From Paenarthrobacter aurescens (GTDB taxonomy: Bacteria; Actinomycetota; Actinomycetes; Actinomycetales; Micrococcaceae), in assembly GCF_025421775.1 (NCBI RefSeq), contig NZ_JAOEFX010000002.1, positions 62,001 to 126,000 of the forward strand: 64,000 bases of DNA, given 5' to 3'. A program made the translations under genes and the position numbers. Under the pieces are notes generated by a model. It was not told the origin of the DNA. It did no database searches and saw only the letters and a program-made list of their open reading frames with translations. Position 1 is the first letter of the stretch. Each line of letters begins with the position of its first letter. Positions 16,331-24,908 of the stretch are shown here, piece by piece.

Positions 16331-17713
16331 GTGGCAACTGCGATCGACGGCCTCGCCAGCGGCCTGAACACCACCGCGATCATCAACTCACTGATGTCCG
16401 TCGAGGCGCTGCCGCAGACCCAGCTCAAAACCAAGCTGGCGTCCAACCAGACCATCATCTCCACACTGCAGTCCTTCAACACCAAGCTCACCGCGCTGAG
16501 GGACCTGGCGTCCGGCAACGCCGCCGCGGGCGCCCTCAATTTGTTTACGGCCTCCAGCAGTTCGCCGTCCGTCACCGCGAAAACCACGACGACGGCCGCC
16601 GCCGGATCGATCGACCTTACCGTCACGCAGCTGGCCCAGACCCAGGTCAACGTCACTGCGGCCATGACCTCCTGGCCCACCGATGGCGGTGCACCTGCCC
16701 GCCTGACGCTGGTGGACTCCACCGGCAAGAAGACCGAAATTGCACCGGCAAGCACATCTTTGGATGACGTCGTCACTGCCATCAACGCCGCGTCCGGCGG
16801 CGCCCACGCCGTGAAAGTCCCGGCCGGTAATGGCACCTACCGCCTGCAGCTGACCGCCACGGCCTCGGGTGAGGCAGGTGCCTTCACCGCCTATCAGGGA
16901 ACGGCCGCCCAGGTCACCGCGGGCACAGCGGTGGACCTGATGGCGGACCCGACTGCCGCCGTCGTGAAGTCCGCCCAGGACGCCAAAGCGACACTGTACG
17001 CCGGTACGCCGGCCGCGCAGGTCCTGACCTCGGGGACCAACACCTTCGCGGACGTGCTTCCGGGCGTGTCAGTGACGGCGACGGCTGTATCAGCCAGTCC
17101 TGTGACGATCACTGTGGCGAGCGACGTCCCCGGAATAACCAAGAAGGCCGAGGATCTGGTCAAGTCCGTCAACGACGTCCTGGGATTCATTGCCATCTAC
17201 ACGGCAGTGTCCAAGACCACCGATGCCAAGGGCGCCACCGTGCCCAAGGCGGGGATTTTCACGGGCAACAGCACCGTGCGCGCCGTCAACGATCAGGTTC
17301 TCACCGCGTTGTCGCGCCCCATCAACGGAAAGTCGCCCGCCGAGTACGGAATCAACATCACCAAGGCCGGCGACTTCACGTTCGACGCAGAGAAATTCTC
17401 CAAGGCACTCGCCGCGGACCCGGCCGCGGCCCAAGCCGCAGTGCAGGGCCTCGCCACCCGCGTTGCAGACGCCGCCAAGGCCGCCGCCGACCCTTACAAC
17501 GGGTCCGTTTCCGGCCTGATCAAGGGCCGCGAATCGGAAGTGCGGGACTTGGGCAACAGGATCGCGGACTGGGACCAGCGCCTGATCACCCGCCGCGCCA
17601 CCCTGCAAGCCGTGTACACCAACATGGAAGTCATGCTCGGCGGATTGCAGTCACAGTCGGCGTGGTTGTCGGGCCAGATTTCCAGTCTCTCGAAACAGTC
17701 CACAGGAGAATAA
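16331..17713 (+). CDS. fliD: Flagellar filament capping protein
   Basis: 460 residues; GTG start with GGAAGGGACACTC upstream. The N-terminus IDGLASGLNTTAIINSLMSVEALPQTQLKTK is the FliD_N signature, and the C-terminal FliD_C part ends with a coiled coil (RIADWDQRLITRRATLQAVYTNMEVMLGGLQSQSAWLSGQI). It caps the growing filament and guides flagellin folding. Four bases before fliS. Confidence 0.96.
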   Translation: MATAIDGLASGLNTTAIINSLMSVEALPQTQLKTKLASNQTIISTLQSFNTKLTALRDLASGNAAAGALNLFTASSSSPSVTAKTTTTAAAGSIDLTVTQLAQTQVNVTAAMTSWPTDGGAPARLTLVDSTGKKTEIAPASTSLDDVVTAINAASGGAHAVKVPAGNGTYRLQLTATASGEAGAFTAYQGTAAQVTAGTAVDLMADPTAAVVKSAQDAKATLYAGTPAAQVLTSGTNTFADVLPGVSVTATAVSASPVTITVASDVPGITKKAEDLVKSVNDVLGFIAIYTAVSKTTDAKGATVPKAGIFTGNSTVRAVNDQVLTALSRPINGKSPAEYGINITKAGDFTFDAEKFSKALAADPAAAQAAVQGLATRVADAAKAAADPYNGSVSGLIKGRESEVRDLGNRIADWDQRLITRRATLQAVYTNMEVMLGGLQSQSAWLSGQISSLSKQSTGE

Positions 17714-17716
17714 GCC

Positions 17717-18166
17717 ATGACCTACAGCGCCCTCCGCGCCCAGCAGCTCTCCCGGTACAACGACGACGCAGTCCTGTCCGCACCGCCCGCCCGGCTGCTC
17801 ACCATGCTGTATGACCGGCTCCTGCTGGACCTCAAGCGCGCCCAGCTGGCGCAGGAGAGCAACAACTGGGACGTGGCCCGGGAGAACCTGCTGCATGCCC
17901 AGGCGATCGTTGCCGAACTGCGCGCGACGCTGCGGACCGATGCCTGGGATGGCGCGGCGTCACTGGCCAGCATCTACGACTACTCCATGGAAGCCCTGAT
18001 TGGCGCCAATATCTACCGCGATGTTGAGCGGACCAAAGAGTGCATCGAACTACTTGAGCCGCTGCGCCAAGGCTGGCATGAGGCCGCGGCTCAGTTGTCG
18101 GCAGAGGCTCCGGCTGCGCCTGCTTCTGATGCCGTTCCCAGCGGCAGGGCCCTCGGTGTCGCCTGA
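17717..18166 (+). CDS. fliS: Flagellin export chaperone FliS
   Basis: 149 residues. FliS signature: [30 protein letters not shown], then LRATLRTDAWDGAASLASIYDYSMEALIGANIYRD. Binds the flagellin C-terminus in the cytoplasm and prevents premature assembly. The C-terminal Ala-rich tail overlaps the next gene. Confidence 0.95.
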   Translation: MTYSALRAQQLSRYNDDAVLSAPPARLLTMLYDRLLLDLKRAQLAQESNNWDVARENLLHAQAIVAELRATLRTDAWDGAASLASIYDYSMEALIGANIYRDVERTKECIELLEPLRQGWHEAAAQLSAEAPAAPASDAVPSGRALGVA

Positions 18167-18455
18167 AAACCTGGAGTTGGCCGGGGACTGGTCAGCCATC
18201 CTGGACGGTTTTGAACGCGACATCGCCCTGGCCGTTTCCGGTGGCAACGTTCCGTCGTGGACGCCGCCGTCGGACGTCGGACCGTTGCCTGCGTCCCTCG
18301 CCGAGCGTGCCCGACAGGTCCTGGACGCCCAGGCGGACGCCATCGCCATCCTGAACCGCGTCAAGCACGACGCCGGCACCCAGTTGGGTGCCATCGACGC
18401 CGTGCCGTCGGGGTCGGCTTCGGACCGGCCGCTGTTGCTGGACGTTCGCGGCTAG
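18156..18455 (+). CDS. FliT-like small protein, 99 residues
   Basis: Likely start GTG 18156, inside the end of fliS (11-base overlap). An ATG at 18129 is possible. The protein has two helical parts (GDWSAILDGFERDIALAVSGG; LAERARQVLDAQADAIAILNRVKHDAGTQLGAID). Length, helices and position after fliD-fliS resemble FliT-type chaperones, but no diagnostic motif is seen, so the symbol is withheld. Its TAG overlaps the TAG of the convergent gene in a CTAG. Confidence 0.65.
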   Translation: MSPENLELAGDWSAILDGFERDIALAVSGGNVPSWTPPSDVGPLPASLAERARQVLDAQADAIAILNRVKHDAGTQLGAIDAVPSGSASDRPLLLDVRG

Positions 18456-19681
18456 CTCGTGCCAGTGCCCCCGAGGAACTCCCGTGCTGCCGTCACCAAG
18501 GCCTCAGTTCCTTTGGCCAGGGTGGGCTGGATCAGGGGTGCGAAGTAGGGTGAATGGTTGGACGGGATGTCCTCCGGGAGCCGGCCTGTGGTGGCCCATT
18601 CCTTGAAGAGTGCGGGGTCCGCCCCGCCCAGGAACCAGAAGACCAGGGGAGCGCCCGCCGCCGTGGCCAGGGTTCCAACATCTTCGCTGCCGGAGACGGG
18701 GCCAGGATCGATGACCTGGGTGTCGCCAAACCTGGCCCGGAAAGATGCGGCAATCCTGTCTGCAGCGGATGCGTCATTGACAGTCAGGGGGAAATGCTCC
18801 TCGTAATGGAAGTCCGGTTCCTTGGGCGCCCGGGACGCTGTTGCTTCGCTCTGCACAATCCGTTCGATGGAGCCGAGGATCTTGTCCCTGGTGGCATTGT
18901 TGAAGGTCCGCACGCTGAGCCCGAGCGTGGCCGTTTCAGGGATGATGTTGTTCTTGCTCCCGGAGTGGATCTGACCCACCGTGACCACTGCGGCATCACT
19001 GGCTGCGAGTTCACGCGAAACGATGCCCTGCAGCCGGACGGTGGCTGCGGCGGCCATGAGCACGGGATCCACGGTGGTTTCGGGCCGGGAACCGTGGCCG
19101 CCTTGGCCGTGCAGGGTGATGTTCAGGGAATCGGCGGATGCCATGGTGACCCCGGCGCGGAGCCCGAACCATCCTGCAGGGAAGGGTGCCACATGCTGGC
19201 CCAGGACGATGTCAGGTTTGGGCACCCGGTCATAGAGCCCGTCCGAGACCATGGTTTCCGCTCCGCCTCCCCATTCCTCAGCCGGTTGGAACAAGGCGAT
19301 CAGGGTGCCCTGCCACTCGTTTCGTTGGCCGGCCAGTGTTTCGACTGCCCCAACCAGGCAGGTCACGTGCACATCGTGCCCGCAGGCGTGCATCACCGGA
19401 ACGTCTTTGCCTTCATGGTCGACGCCGACTGCCGTGCTTGCGTAGTCCAGCCCCGTAGCTTCCTTGACCGGCAGCGCATCCATGTCCGCACGGAGCATGA
19501 CCACCGGGCCGGGGCCGTTTTCGAGGACACCCACCACACCGGTTTTCCCGACGTTCCGATGGACGGTGAAGCCCAGGTTTTCGAGGTGCCCTGCTGCGAT
19601 CCCGGCCGTTCGGGTTTCCTGGAAAGACAGTTCGGGGTTCGTGTGCAGGTCCTTGTAGAGCTCTTCGAGGTCAATGGTCAT
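18452..19681 (-). CDS. M20 family amidohydrolase (peptidase M20D type)
   Basis: 409 residues from ATG 19681 (AAAAAGGGCAG upstream). N-terminal LHTNPELSFQETRTA, metal-binding MHACGHDVHVTCLVG, QPAEEWGGGAE and C-terminal SEDVGTL match metal-dependent amidohydrolases of the hippurate / N-acyl-amino-acid hydrolase group. Dinuclear site ligands (HACGHD, E-E, H) look complete. The substrate is unknown. It lies inside the flagellar locus on the opposite strand and ends tail-to-tail with the FliT-like gene. Confidence 0.92.
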   Translation of the reverse strand: MTIDLEELYKDLHTNPELSFQETRTAGIAAGHLENLGFTVHRNVGKTGVVGVLENGPGPVVMLRADMDALPVKEATGLDYASTAVGVDHEGKDVPVMHACGHDVHVTCLVGAVETLAGQRNEWQGTLIALFQPAEEWGGGAETMVSDGLYDRVPKPDIVLGQHVAPFPAGWFGLRAGVTMASADSLNITLHGQGGHGSRPETTVDPVLMAAAATVRLQGIVSRELAASDAAVVTVGQIHSGSKNNIIPETATLGLSVRTFNNATRDKILGSIERIVQSEATASRAPKEPDFHYEEHFPLTVNDASAADRIAASFRARFGDTQVIDPGPVSGSEDVGTLATAAGAPLVFWFLGGADPALFKEWATTGRLPEDIPSNHSPYFAPLIQPTLAKGTEALVTAAREFLGGTGTS

Positions 19682-19775
19682 GAGTCTGCCCTTTTTCGTT
19701 CGACGCCGTAGGTTTGGCCAGTCTATCCACACGAAAATCTGCGCTGGCTGGGAAATCCCGGGCACACTGGGTGGC

Positions 19776-20435
19776 ATGAATGATTCCCAGGCAGTAACAA
19801 CGCAAGGATCCACTGTTGAGGATTGGACGCAGGCTCTTGCGGAGTCCACTGGCTCTCCTGGAGGGGGTGCCGGGACAGGAGTGATGCTGGCCATTGCCGC
19901 ATCCCTGACCTCAATGGTGGCTGGCTACACGGAAGGAGACCAGGCCCGGCAGACAGCGTTGGCCGACCTTCACGGACGGGCCCGGGCGCTGCGCGAAACG
20001 GCGCTTCAATTGGCCGATGAGGACGCCGTGGCCTCCAAAGCATTCGGTGCCGCTTTTCGGCTGGACCCGGGCCCGGAACGGGAAGACGCGATTCACCGGG
20101 CATCCGTCGATGCGGCGAAGGCCTCGGCGGTGCTCGGCGAGAAGGCCATGGAGGCCATCGAAGACCTGGGGTGGCTTGCCTCCCATGGGAACCCGGCCCT
20201 CATAGCGGACGTAGTGGTGGCGTTCGGAGCGCTCAGGGCGGCGATCGCAGGTGCCCGCACCAACGTTAGTTTCGACCTTTCCTCGCTCACTTCTGCCGGC
20301 ACTGACCTGGAGGAGGTTCGGGAAGAGCATCCCCATCTGTGGGAGACCGTCATGCGGCTGAGCCAGGCCTTGGAGCGGATCGACGAGCTGACGGCAAGCG
20401 TGGACGAAAAGGCGGCACCCACGGACGGGTTGTGA
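19776..20435 (+). CDS. Cyclodeaminase/cyclohydrolase family protein
   Basis: 219 residues from ATG 19776. The segment WTQALAESTGSPGGGAGTGVMLAIAASLTSMVAGYTEGD is the FTCD_C (formiminotransferase-cyclodeaminase) signature, followed by a helical bundle. Alone, such domains act on formimino- or methenyl-tetrahydrofolate, or function in other folate-linked reactions. No formiminotransferase partner is nearby. It is divergent from the M20 gene (94 bp) and directly precedes the flgB promoter; no link to flagella is evident. Confidence 0.82.
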   Translation: MNDSQAVTTQGSTVEDWTQALAESTGSPGGGAGTGVMLAIAASLTSMVAGYTEGDQARQTALADLHGRARALRETALQLADEDAVASKAFGAAFRLDPGPEREDAIHRASVDAAKASAVLGEKAMEAIEDLGWLASHGNPALIADVVVAFGALRAAIAGARTNVSFDLSSLTSAGTDLEEVREEHPHLWETVMRLSQALERIDELTASVDEKAAPTDGL

Positions 20436-20485
20436 GGCATGGTGAAAGGCGCACGAGCTTTGCAATATTAGTCTGTCGGTTTTGC

Positions 20486-20512
20486 TAACGGGCATGTGAG
20501 CGCTGCCGATAG
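20486..20512 (+). promoter_or_regulatory. Sigma28-type promoter for flgB operon
   Basis: TAACG (20486-20490), 17 bp, GATAG (20508-20512) inside GCTGCCGATAG. The flgB ATG is 29 bp downstream. Confidence 0.72.
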
Positions 20513-20540
20513 CTGTTGCTGAGCAGGGATCGCTCGATGC

Positions 20541-20924
20541 ATGGCCACGGATTGGCCTTACGACACCACCAGGCAGGACTTTGTGCTTGAATCCGTGACT
20601 TCCGCCGCCTTGGCCAGCGCCTTGGACGCGCTTTCCTTGCGCCAGCGGACCATCGCCAACAACATCGCGAACGTGAACACGCCCAATTACCAAGCGAAAA
20701 GGGTCTCCTTCGAGGACCAGTTGGCGGCCTCGGTGCGTTCCGGTGATGGCAATGTGAACGCCACAATTTCCCCGTCCGATGAGCCAACCCGGACTGATGG
20801 CAACAACGTCAACCTGGACACCGAAACCTTGTCCAACATCGATACCGTGCTGCGCTACCAGTTCGCTTCGAGGGCCGCGGCAGGCGAATTCACTTCGCTG
20901 CGCACCGCGTTGAGGACCAACTGA
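20541..20924 (+). CDS. flgB: Flagellar basal-body rod protein FlgB
   Basis: 127 residues. LALRQRTIANNIANVNTPNYQAKRVSFEDQL (first residues LS) is the rod-protein signature, with the C-terminal helix TVLRYQFASRAAAGEFTSLRTAL. Proximal rod component. The start is less certain; the conserved part begins about residue 15. One-base overlap with flgC. Confidence 0.93.
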   Translation: MATDWPYDTTRQDFVLESVTSAALASALDALSLRQRTIANNIANVNTPNYQAKRVSFEDQLAASVRSGDGNVNATISPSDEPTRTDGNNVNLDTETLSNIDTVLRYQFASRAAAGEFTSLRTALRTN

Positions 20925-21316
20925 TGACGTTCGACGCAATTGGTGTCGCGGGCTCAGCCCTGACCGTCCACCGCAAATGGCTTGACGCGGTCTCGGACAA
21001 CCTCGCCAACATGAACAACGCCTCCCGCACCGATGGCGAGGCCTTCCGTGCCCGCTACATCGAGGCTGCTGAAGGCAACAACGGAGATGGGGTGTATGTC
21101 AAGAGCGCACCCCTGGGGGACGGCGAAGGCCGCATCGTGCATCAACCCGACCACCCGCTGGCCGATGCTGACGGCAACGTGAGGTACCCGGACATCGACA
21201 TGGCAGAGCAGATGGGCACGTTGATCATTGCCCAACGCGGATACCAGGCCAACGCCCAAGTGGTGGACCGGGCCCGCGAAACGTACTTGGCAGCACTCGA
21301 GATAGGAAAGTCCTGA
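20924..21316 (+). CDS. flgC: Flagellar basal-body rod protein FlgC
   Basis: 130 residues. N-terminal IGVAGSALTVHRKWLDAVSDNLANMNNASRTDGEAFRAR and C-terminal YPDIDMAEQMGTLIIAQRGYQANAQVVDRARETYLAALEIGKS are diagnostic for FlgC. TGATG overlaps on both sides couple it to flgB and fliE. Confidence 0.95.
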   Translation: MTFDAIGVAGSALTVHRKWLDAVSDNLANMNNASRTDGEAFRARYIEAAEGNNGDGVYVKSAPLGDGEGRIVHQPDHPLADADGNVRYPDIDMAEQMGTLIIAQRGYQANAQVVDRARETYLAALEIGKS

Positions 21317-21615
21317 TGGCGTTGGGACCCATTCAAAGCATCCAGGGCGTTACGGGAACCGGTTATGTCAGCGCTGCGCAGCCAGCCACGGCAAGTGGCG
21401 ACTTTGGCAGCGCGCTGACTGGCGCCGTCGACAATTTGCAGTCCCTGCAGTCAACGTCCAAGGAACTGGCGGTGTCCGCGGTGACCGGGAACCTCGACGA
21501 TATCCACAAAGCAACCCTCGCCTCCACGCGCGCCCAAGTGACTTTCGAACTGGTGGCCACCGTCAGGAACAAGGGTATTGACGCGTTTAACGAGATCATG
21601 AGGATGCAGGCCTGA
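21316..21615 (+). CDS. fliE: Flagellar hook-basal body protein FliE
   Basis: 99 residues. A C-terminal helix (LAVSAVTGNLDDIHKATLASTRAQVTFELVATVRNKGIDAFNEIMRMQ) matches FliE, the adaptor between MS ring and rod. TGATG coupling with flgC and fliF. Confidence 0.94.
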   Translation: MALGPIQSIQGVTGTGYVSAAQPATASGDFGSALTGAVDNLQSLQSTSKELAVSAVTGNLDDIHKATLASTRAQVTFELVATVRNKGIDAFNEIMRMQA

Positions 21616-23249
21616 TGCCACCCGGGATTTCCCAGTTCTTCCGCAAGCTTGGCAGCGGCATCCAAGCCTTTTCGCCCGCCCAGCGAACCCTCGCCATTCT
21701 GGGTGTGGCCGTGCTGGTCCTTGGCGGAGTAGCGCTGACGGCCTGGTTGGGAAAACCTGCGTATTCGCCGCTGTTTTCCGGGTTGAAGGACACCGACGCC
21801 AACAGCATCGTGGAACAGCTCCGCAAGGACAACATCCCCTACGAGCTGAGCAACGGTGGCTCCACCATCCTGGTCCCGGAAGACAAGGTGTACGACGAGC
21901 GACTCAAGGCTGCAGCCGCGGGCCTCCCGTCGGCGGCTGCCACGGGCTACTCGCTGCTGGACAAACTGGGCGTGACGTCCTCCGAGTTCCAGCAGTCGGT
22001 GACCTACAAGCGGGCCCTTGAGGGCGAGCTCAGTACCACAGTCCAGGCCATGGACGGCGTCAAGAGCGCAGCAGTGCGGCTCGCGATCCCTGAAAAGTCC
22101 GTCTTCGTTGACACCACTCCGGAGGCCACAGCATCCGTGTTCGTGGAAACCCAACCCGGCACCACGTTGTCCTCGGACAAGGTCCAGGCCATTGTTCACC
22201 TGACGTCGGCAGCCATTGAAAACCTCAAGCCCACCAACGTTTCCGTGGTGGACTCCCAAGGGAACGTTCTCTCCACCGTGGGCGGGGGAGCCACGGGGTC
22301 GTCGTCCAAGCAGGCCACCGATTACCAACAGCGCACCTCGGACGCCGTCAGGGCAGTCCTGGACAGCGTCGTGGGACCTGGCAATGCCACAGTTGCCGTC
22401 GCTGCGGACGTCACAGCCGAATCCGCGCAACAGCGCAGCGAAACGTTTACTCCTGCCGCCGATACCCCCGCGCTCAGCGAATCGACCAAAACGGAGACGT
22501 ACACCGGAACGGGCGGCGGAGCAGCGGGAGTCCTGGGCCCGGACAACATCGCAGTTCCCGGTGGCACCGACGGCAACGGAAGCTACGATTCGAGCGATAC
22601 CACCAAGAACAACGCCGTCAACAAAGTCACTGAAGACCGCACCATCCCGCAAGGTGCCGTGAAACGCCAAACCATCTCCGTGGCGATCAACCAAGCCGCT
22701 GCCGGTGGCGTCAACGTGGACTCGGTGCGGGCCCTGGTCACCTCGGCCGCCGGCATCGATGCAGCCCGGGGAGACGTGGTTACCGTGGAGGTGCTCCCGT
22801 TCAGCACTGCGGCGGCGGACAAGGCAGCCGAAGCCCTGGGAACCGCCCAAGCCGACGCTGAGGCAGCCAAGGAAGCCGCCCTCATGAACACGCTGATCCT
22901 CGCCGGCAGCATCATGTTGGCTGCTATCGCGTTGATCGTGGCAGTGCTCATCACTCTCAAGCGGCGCCAGCGCCGCGAGCCCGTTGACCTGGGGGAACCT
23001 ACAGATTTCGACGCCCTGCCGGCACCGAGTCCGACGCCGGCCCTCACCGGACCGGCGACCACCGCCATTGAGCTGACATCCATCCAGCCTGCTGCCCCCA
23101 TCCAGCCGACACCGGCCCTGCCACTCCCAGGGTCCGAGGCACTCGACGGCGAGCTGAAACGCGCCCAAATCGAGGCCATGGTGGCGGACAACCCGGCACG
23201 CACGGCCGAGTATCTGCGCGGACTTATGGATGAAAGGCAATCCGTATGA
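21615..23249 (+). CDS. fliF: Flagellar MS-ring protein FliF
   Basis: 544 residues. TM helix 1 at about residues 24-45 (LAILGVAVLVLGGVALTAWLG). Ring-building motifs follow: YSPLFSGLKDTDANSIVEQL, SLLDKLGVTSSEFQQSVTYKRALEGEL. TM helix 2 at about residues 427-450 (LILAGSIMLAAIALIVAVLITL). The cytoplasmic C-terminal tail, needed to bind FliG, ends with PARTAEYLRGLM. Overlaps fliG by four bases. Confidence 0.97.
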   Translation: MPPGISQFFRKLGSGIQAFSPAQRTLAILGVAVLVLGGVALTAWLGKPAYSPLFSGLKDTDANSIVEQLRKDNIPYELSNGGSTILVPEDKVYDERLKAAAAGLPSAAATGYSLLDKLGVTSSEFQQSVTYKRALEGELSTTVQAMDGVKSAAVRLAIPEKSVFVDTTPEATASVFVETQPGTTLSSDKVQAIVHLTSAAIENLKPTNVSVVDSQGNVLSTVGGGATGSSSKQATDYQQRTSDAVRAVLDSVVGPGNATVAVAADVTAESAQQRSETFTPAADTPALSESTKTETYTGTGGGAAGVLGPDNIAVPGGTDGNGSYDSSDTTKNNAVNKVTEDRTIPQGAVKRQTISVAINQAAAGGVNVDSVRALVTSAAGIDAARGDVVTVEVLPFSTAAADKAAEALGTAQADAEAAKEAALMNTLILAGSIMLAAIALIVAVLITLKRRQRREPVDLGEPTDFDALPAPSPTPALTGPATTAIELTSIQPAAPIQPTPALPLPGSEALDGELKRAQIEAMVADNPARTAEYLRGLMDERQSV

Positions 23250-24274
23250 GCCACACGGTTCCGGAAGCATCGGCCCTGAGCGGGGTGCAGAAGGTAGCAG
23301 TAGTGCTTATGCAGATGAGCCCGGCCAGTGCTGCCTCGGTCATGGCACAGTTCTCCGAATCCGAAGCCGAAGACATCGCAGCTGAGATCGTCCGGCTCCG
23401 CCGCGTTTCCTCGGTCGTGGCGGACCACGTCATCAACGAGTTCCACGGACTGGCCGTCAGCGGCCGCCGCACGGCCCGCGGAGGCCAGGAGTTCGCCGTC
23501 GGGCTTCTCGAAGCGTCCTTCGGTGCAGACAAAGCCGCGGGCTTCATGGAGCGCCTCGCCTCCACCATGGCCGGAAAATCCTTCGAGTTCCTGGAAATGA
23601 TGGATCCCGGCCAAATCCTGGCGCTGATCGACGGCGAGCTGCCGCAAACCATCGCGCTGATCCTCGCCCACCTGAGGCCGGGGAAGGCATCCGCGGTCAT
23701 GTCCGGCCTGGGGGACGCGCAACGGATCGAGGTTGCCCGCTGCATCGCCACCATGGGCTCGGCGTCCCCGGAAGCCGTGGGCATTGTGGCTGAGACCGTC
23801 AAGGTCCGGGCCGGTGCTGTGATGTCGCAGCGGAAATCCAACGAGATCGTCGGCGGCATCCAGCCGTTGGTGGACATCATCAACCGCTCCGACGTCAATA
23901 CCGAGCGCTCCGTACTGGACGGCCTGGGCACCCTGGATCCTGAGCTTGCCACCGAGGTGCGCGCGCGGATGCTCACCTTCGTGGACATCGTGAAGCTGGA
24001 GCCGCGGGACATTCAACAGATCCTCCGCGGGGTGAGCGCCGACGTCCTGGCCGTAGCCATGAAGGGCGCCCCGCCTGTGGTGCTGGATACCGTCCGCGCC
24101 AACATGTCCGGCCGCAACCTTGAAATCCTCGAGTCCGAGATGGCCACATCCGGTCCCGTCCGCGCTTCGCAGGTGGAGGAAGCACGTGCGGAGATCGTCA
24201 GGTCCATCCGCGAACTCGAAGCCGAGGGCGCCATCGTGGTCCGGCGCGGGGACGAGGACGACTTTGTCTACTGA
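23246..24274 (+). CDS. fliG: Flagellar motor switch protein FliG
   Basis: 342 residues. ALSGVQKVAVVLMQMSPASAASVMAQF at the N-terminus (FliF-binding) and the middle EHPQTIALI-like ELPQTIALILAHLRPGKASAVM. The C-terminal torque domain has FVDIVKLEPRDIQQILRGVSADVLAVAMKGAP and RASQVEEARAEIVRSIRELEAEG. Overlaps fliH by 11 bases. Confidence 0.97.
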   Translation: MSHTVPEASALSGVQKVAVVLMQMSPASAASVMAQFSESEAEDIAAEIVRLRRVSSVVADHVINEFHGLAVSGRRTARGGQEFAVGLLEASFGADKAAGFMERLASTMAGKSFEFLEMMDPGQILALIDGELPQTIALILAHLRPGKASAVMSGLGDAQRIEVARCIATMGSASPEAVGIVAETVKVRAGAVMSQRKSNEIVGGIQPLVDIINRSDVNTERSVLDGLGTLDPELATEVRARMLTFVDIVKLEPRDIQQILRGVSADVLAVAMKGAPPVVLDTVRANMSGRNLEILESEMATSGPVRASQVEEARAEIVRSIRELEAEGAIVVRRGDEDDFVY

Positions 24275-24908
24275 GCACTTCACCCGCGTCACGTTTCCGT
24301 CGGTTGGCGCCTCCGTGCGTTCCAACGAGACCGATCGCGGTTTCGTCCAGGGCCACGCTGCCGGTTATGCCGCAGGGATGCAGGCAGCCGCGGCTGGGCA
24401 GCGCGATCTGCAGGAACGGTTGAGGGCTGAACATGGGGACATGCTCGACGCCGGCCGCTCGGCTTTGGCACGGTCCCTGCAGCTTTTGCAGGCGGCAGCC
24501 AGCGCGGCGCAGCAGCGTCAGGAAGTCGCCTTGGAAGAGGTGCAGGACGTGTTGGCGCGCAGTGCGATAGAGCTTGCCGAAGCGATCCTTGGCTACGAAC
24601 TTGCACAAGGGGAGAACACAGCCAGGGCCGCACTGGCCCGGGCGCTGACGCCGCTCGGTGGGGGCGGTGCCGGCGGTGCCGGCGGCAGCACCGGCAGCAC
24701 CGGCGTCACCTCGGTCCGCCTCCACCCGGGCGACATCGCGGCCTTGGCAGCGTCCGGCGTCACCGAAATCACCGGTGTTGAACTCAAGGCCGACGCCACG
24801 CTCAACCCCGGCGACGCCGTCGGGGAGTACCCGAACGGTTGGATCGATGCCCGCATCAGCACCGCGCTGGAAAGGGCCAAACTCGCGCTGCTCGGGGTCG
24901 CCTCGTGA
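24264..24908 (+). CDS. fliH: Flagellar export ATPase regulator FliH
   Basis: 214 residues from TTG 24264, supported by GACGAGGAC seven bases upstream and the overlap with fliG. N-terminal GFVQGHAAGYAAGMQAAAAG is the FliH GxxxG region, then a coiled coil, and a C-terminal VRLHPGDIAALAAS E2-like domain. A Gly-rich insertion (GGGGAGGAGGSTGSTG) sits at residues ~132-147. Its stop overlaps the fliI GTG. Confidence 0.88.
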   Translation: MSTEHFTRVTFPSVGASVRSNETDRGFVQGHAAGYAAGMQAAAAGQRDLQERLRAEHGDMLDAGRSALARSLQLLQAAASAAQQRQEVALEEVQDVLARSAIELAEAILGYELAQGENTARAALARALTPLGGGGAGGAGGSTGSTGVTSVRLHPGDIAALAASGVTEITGVELKADATLNPGDAVGEYPNGWIDARISTALERAKLALLGVAS

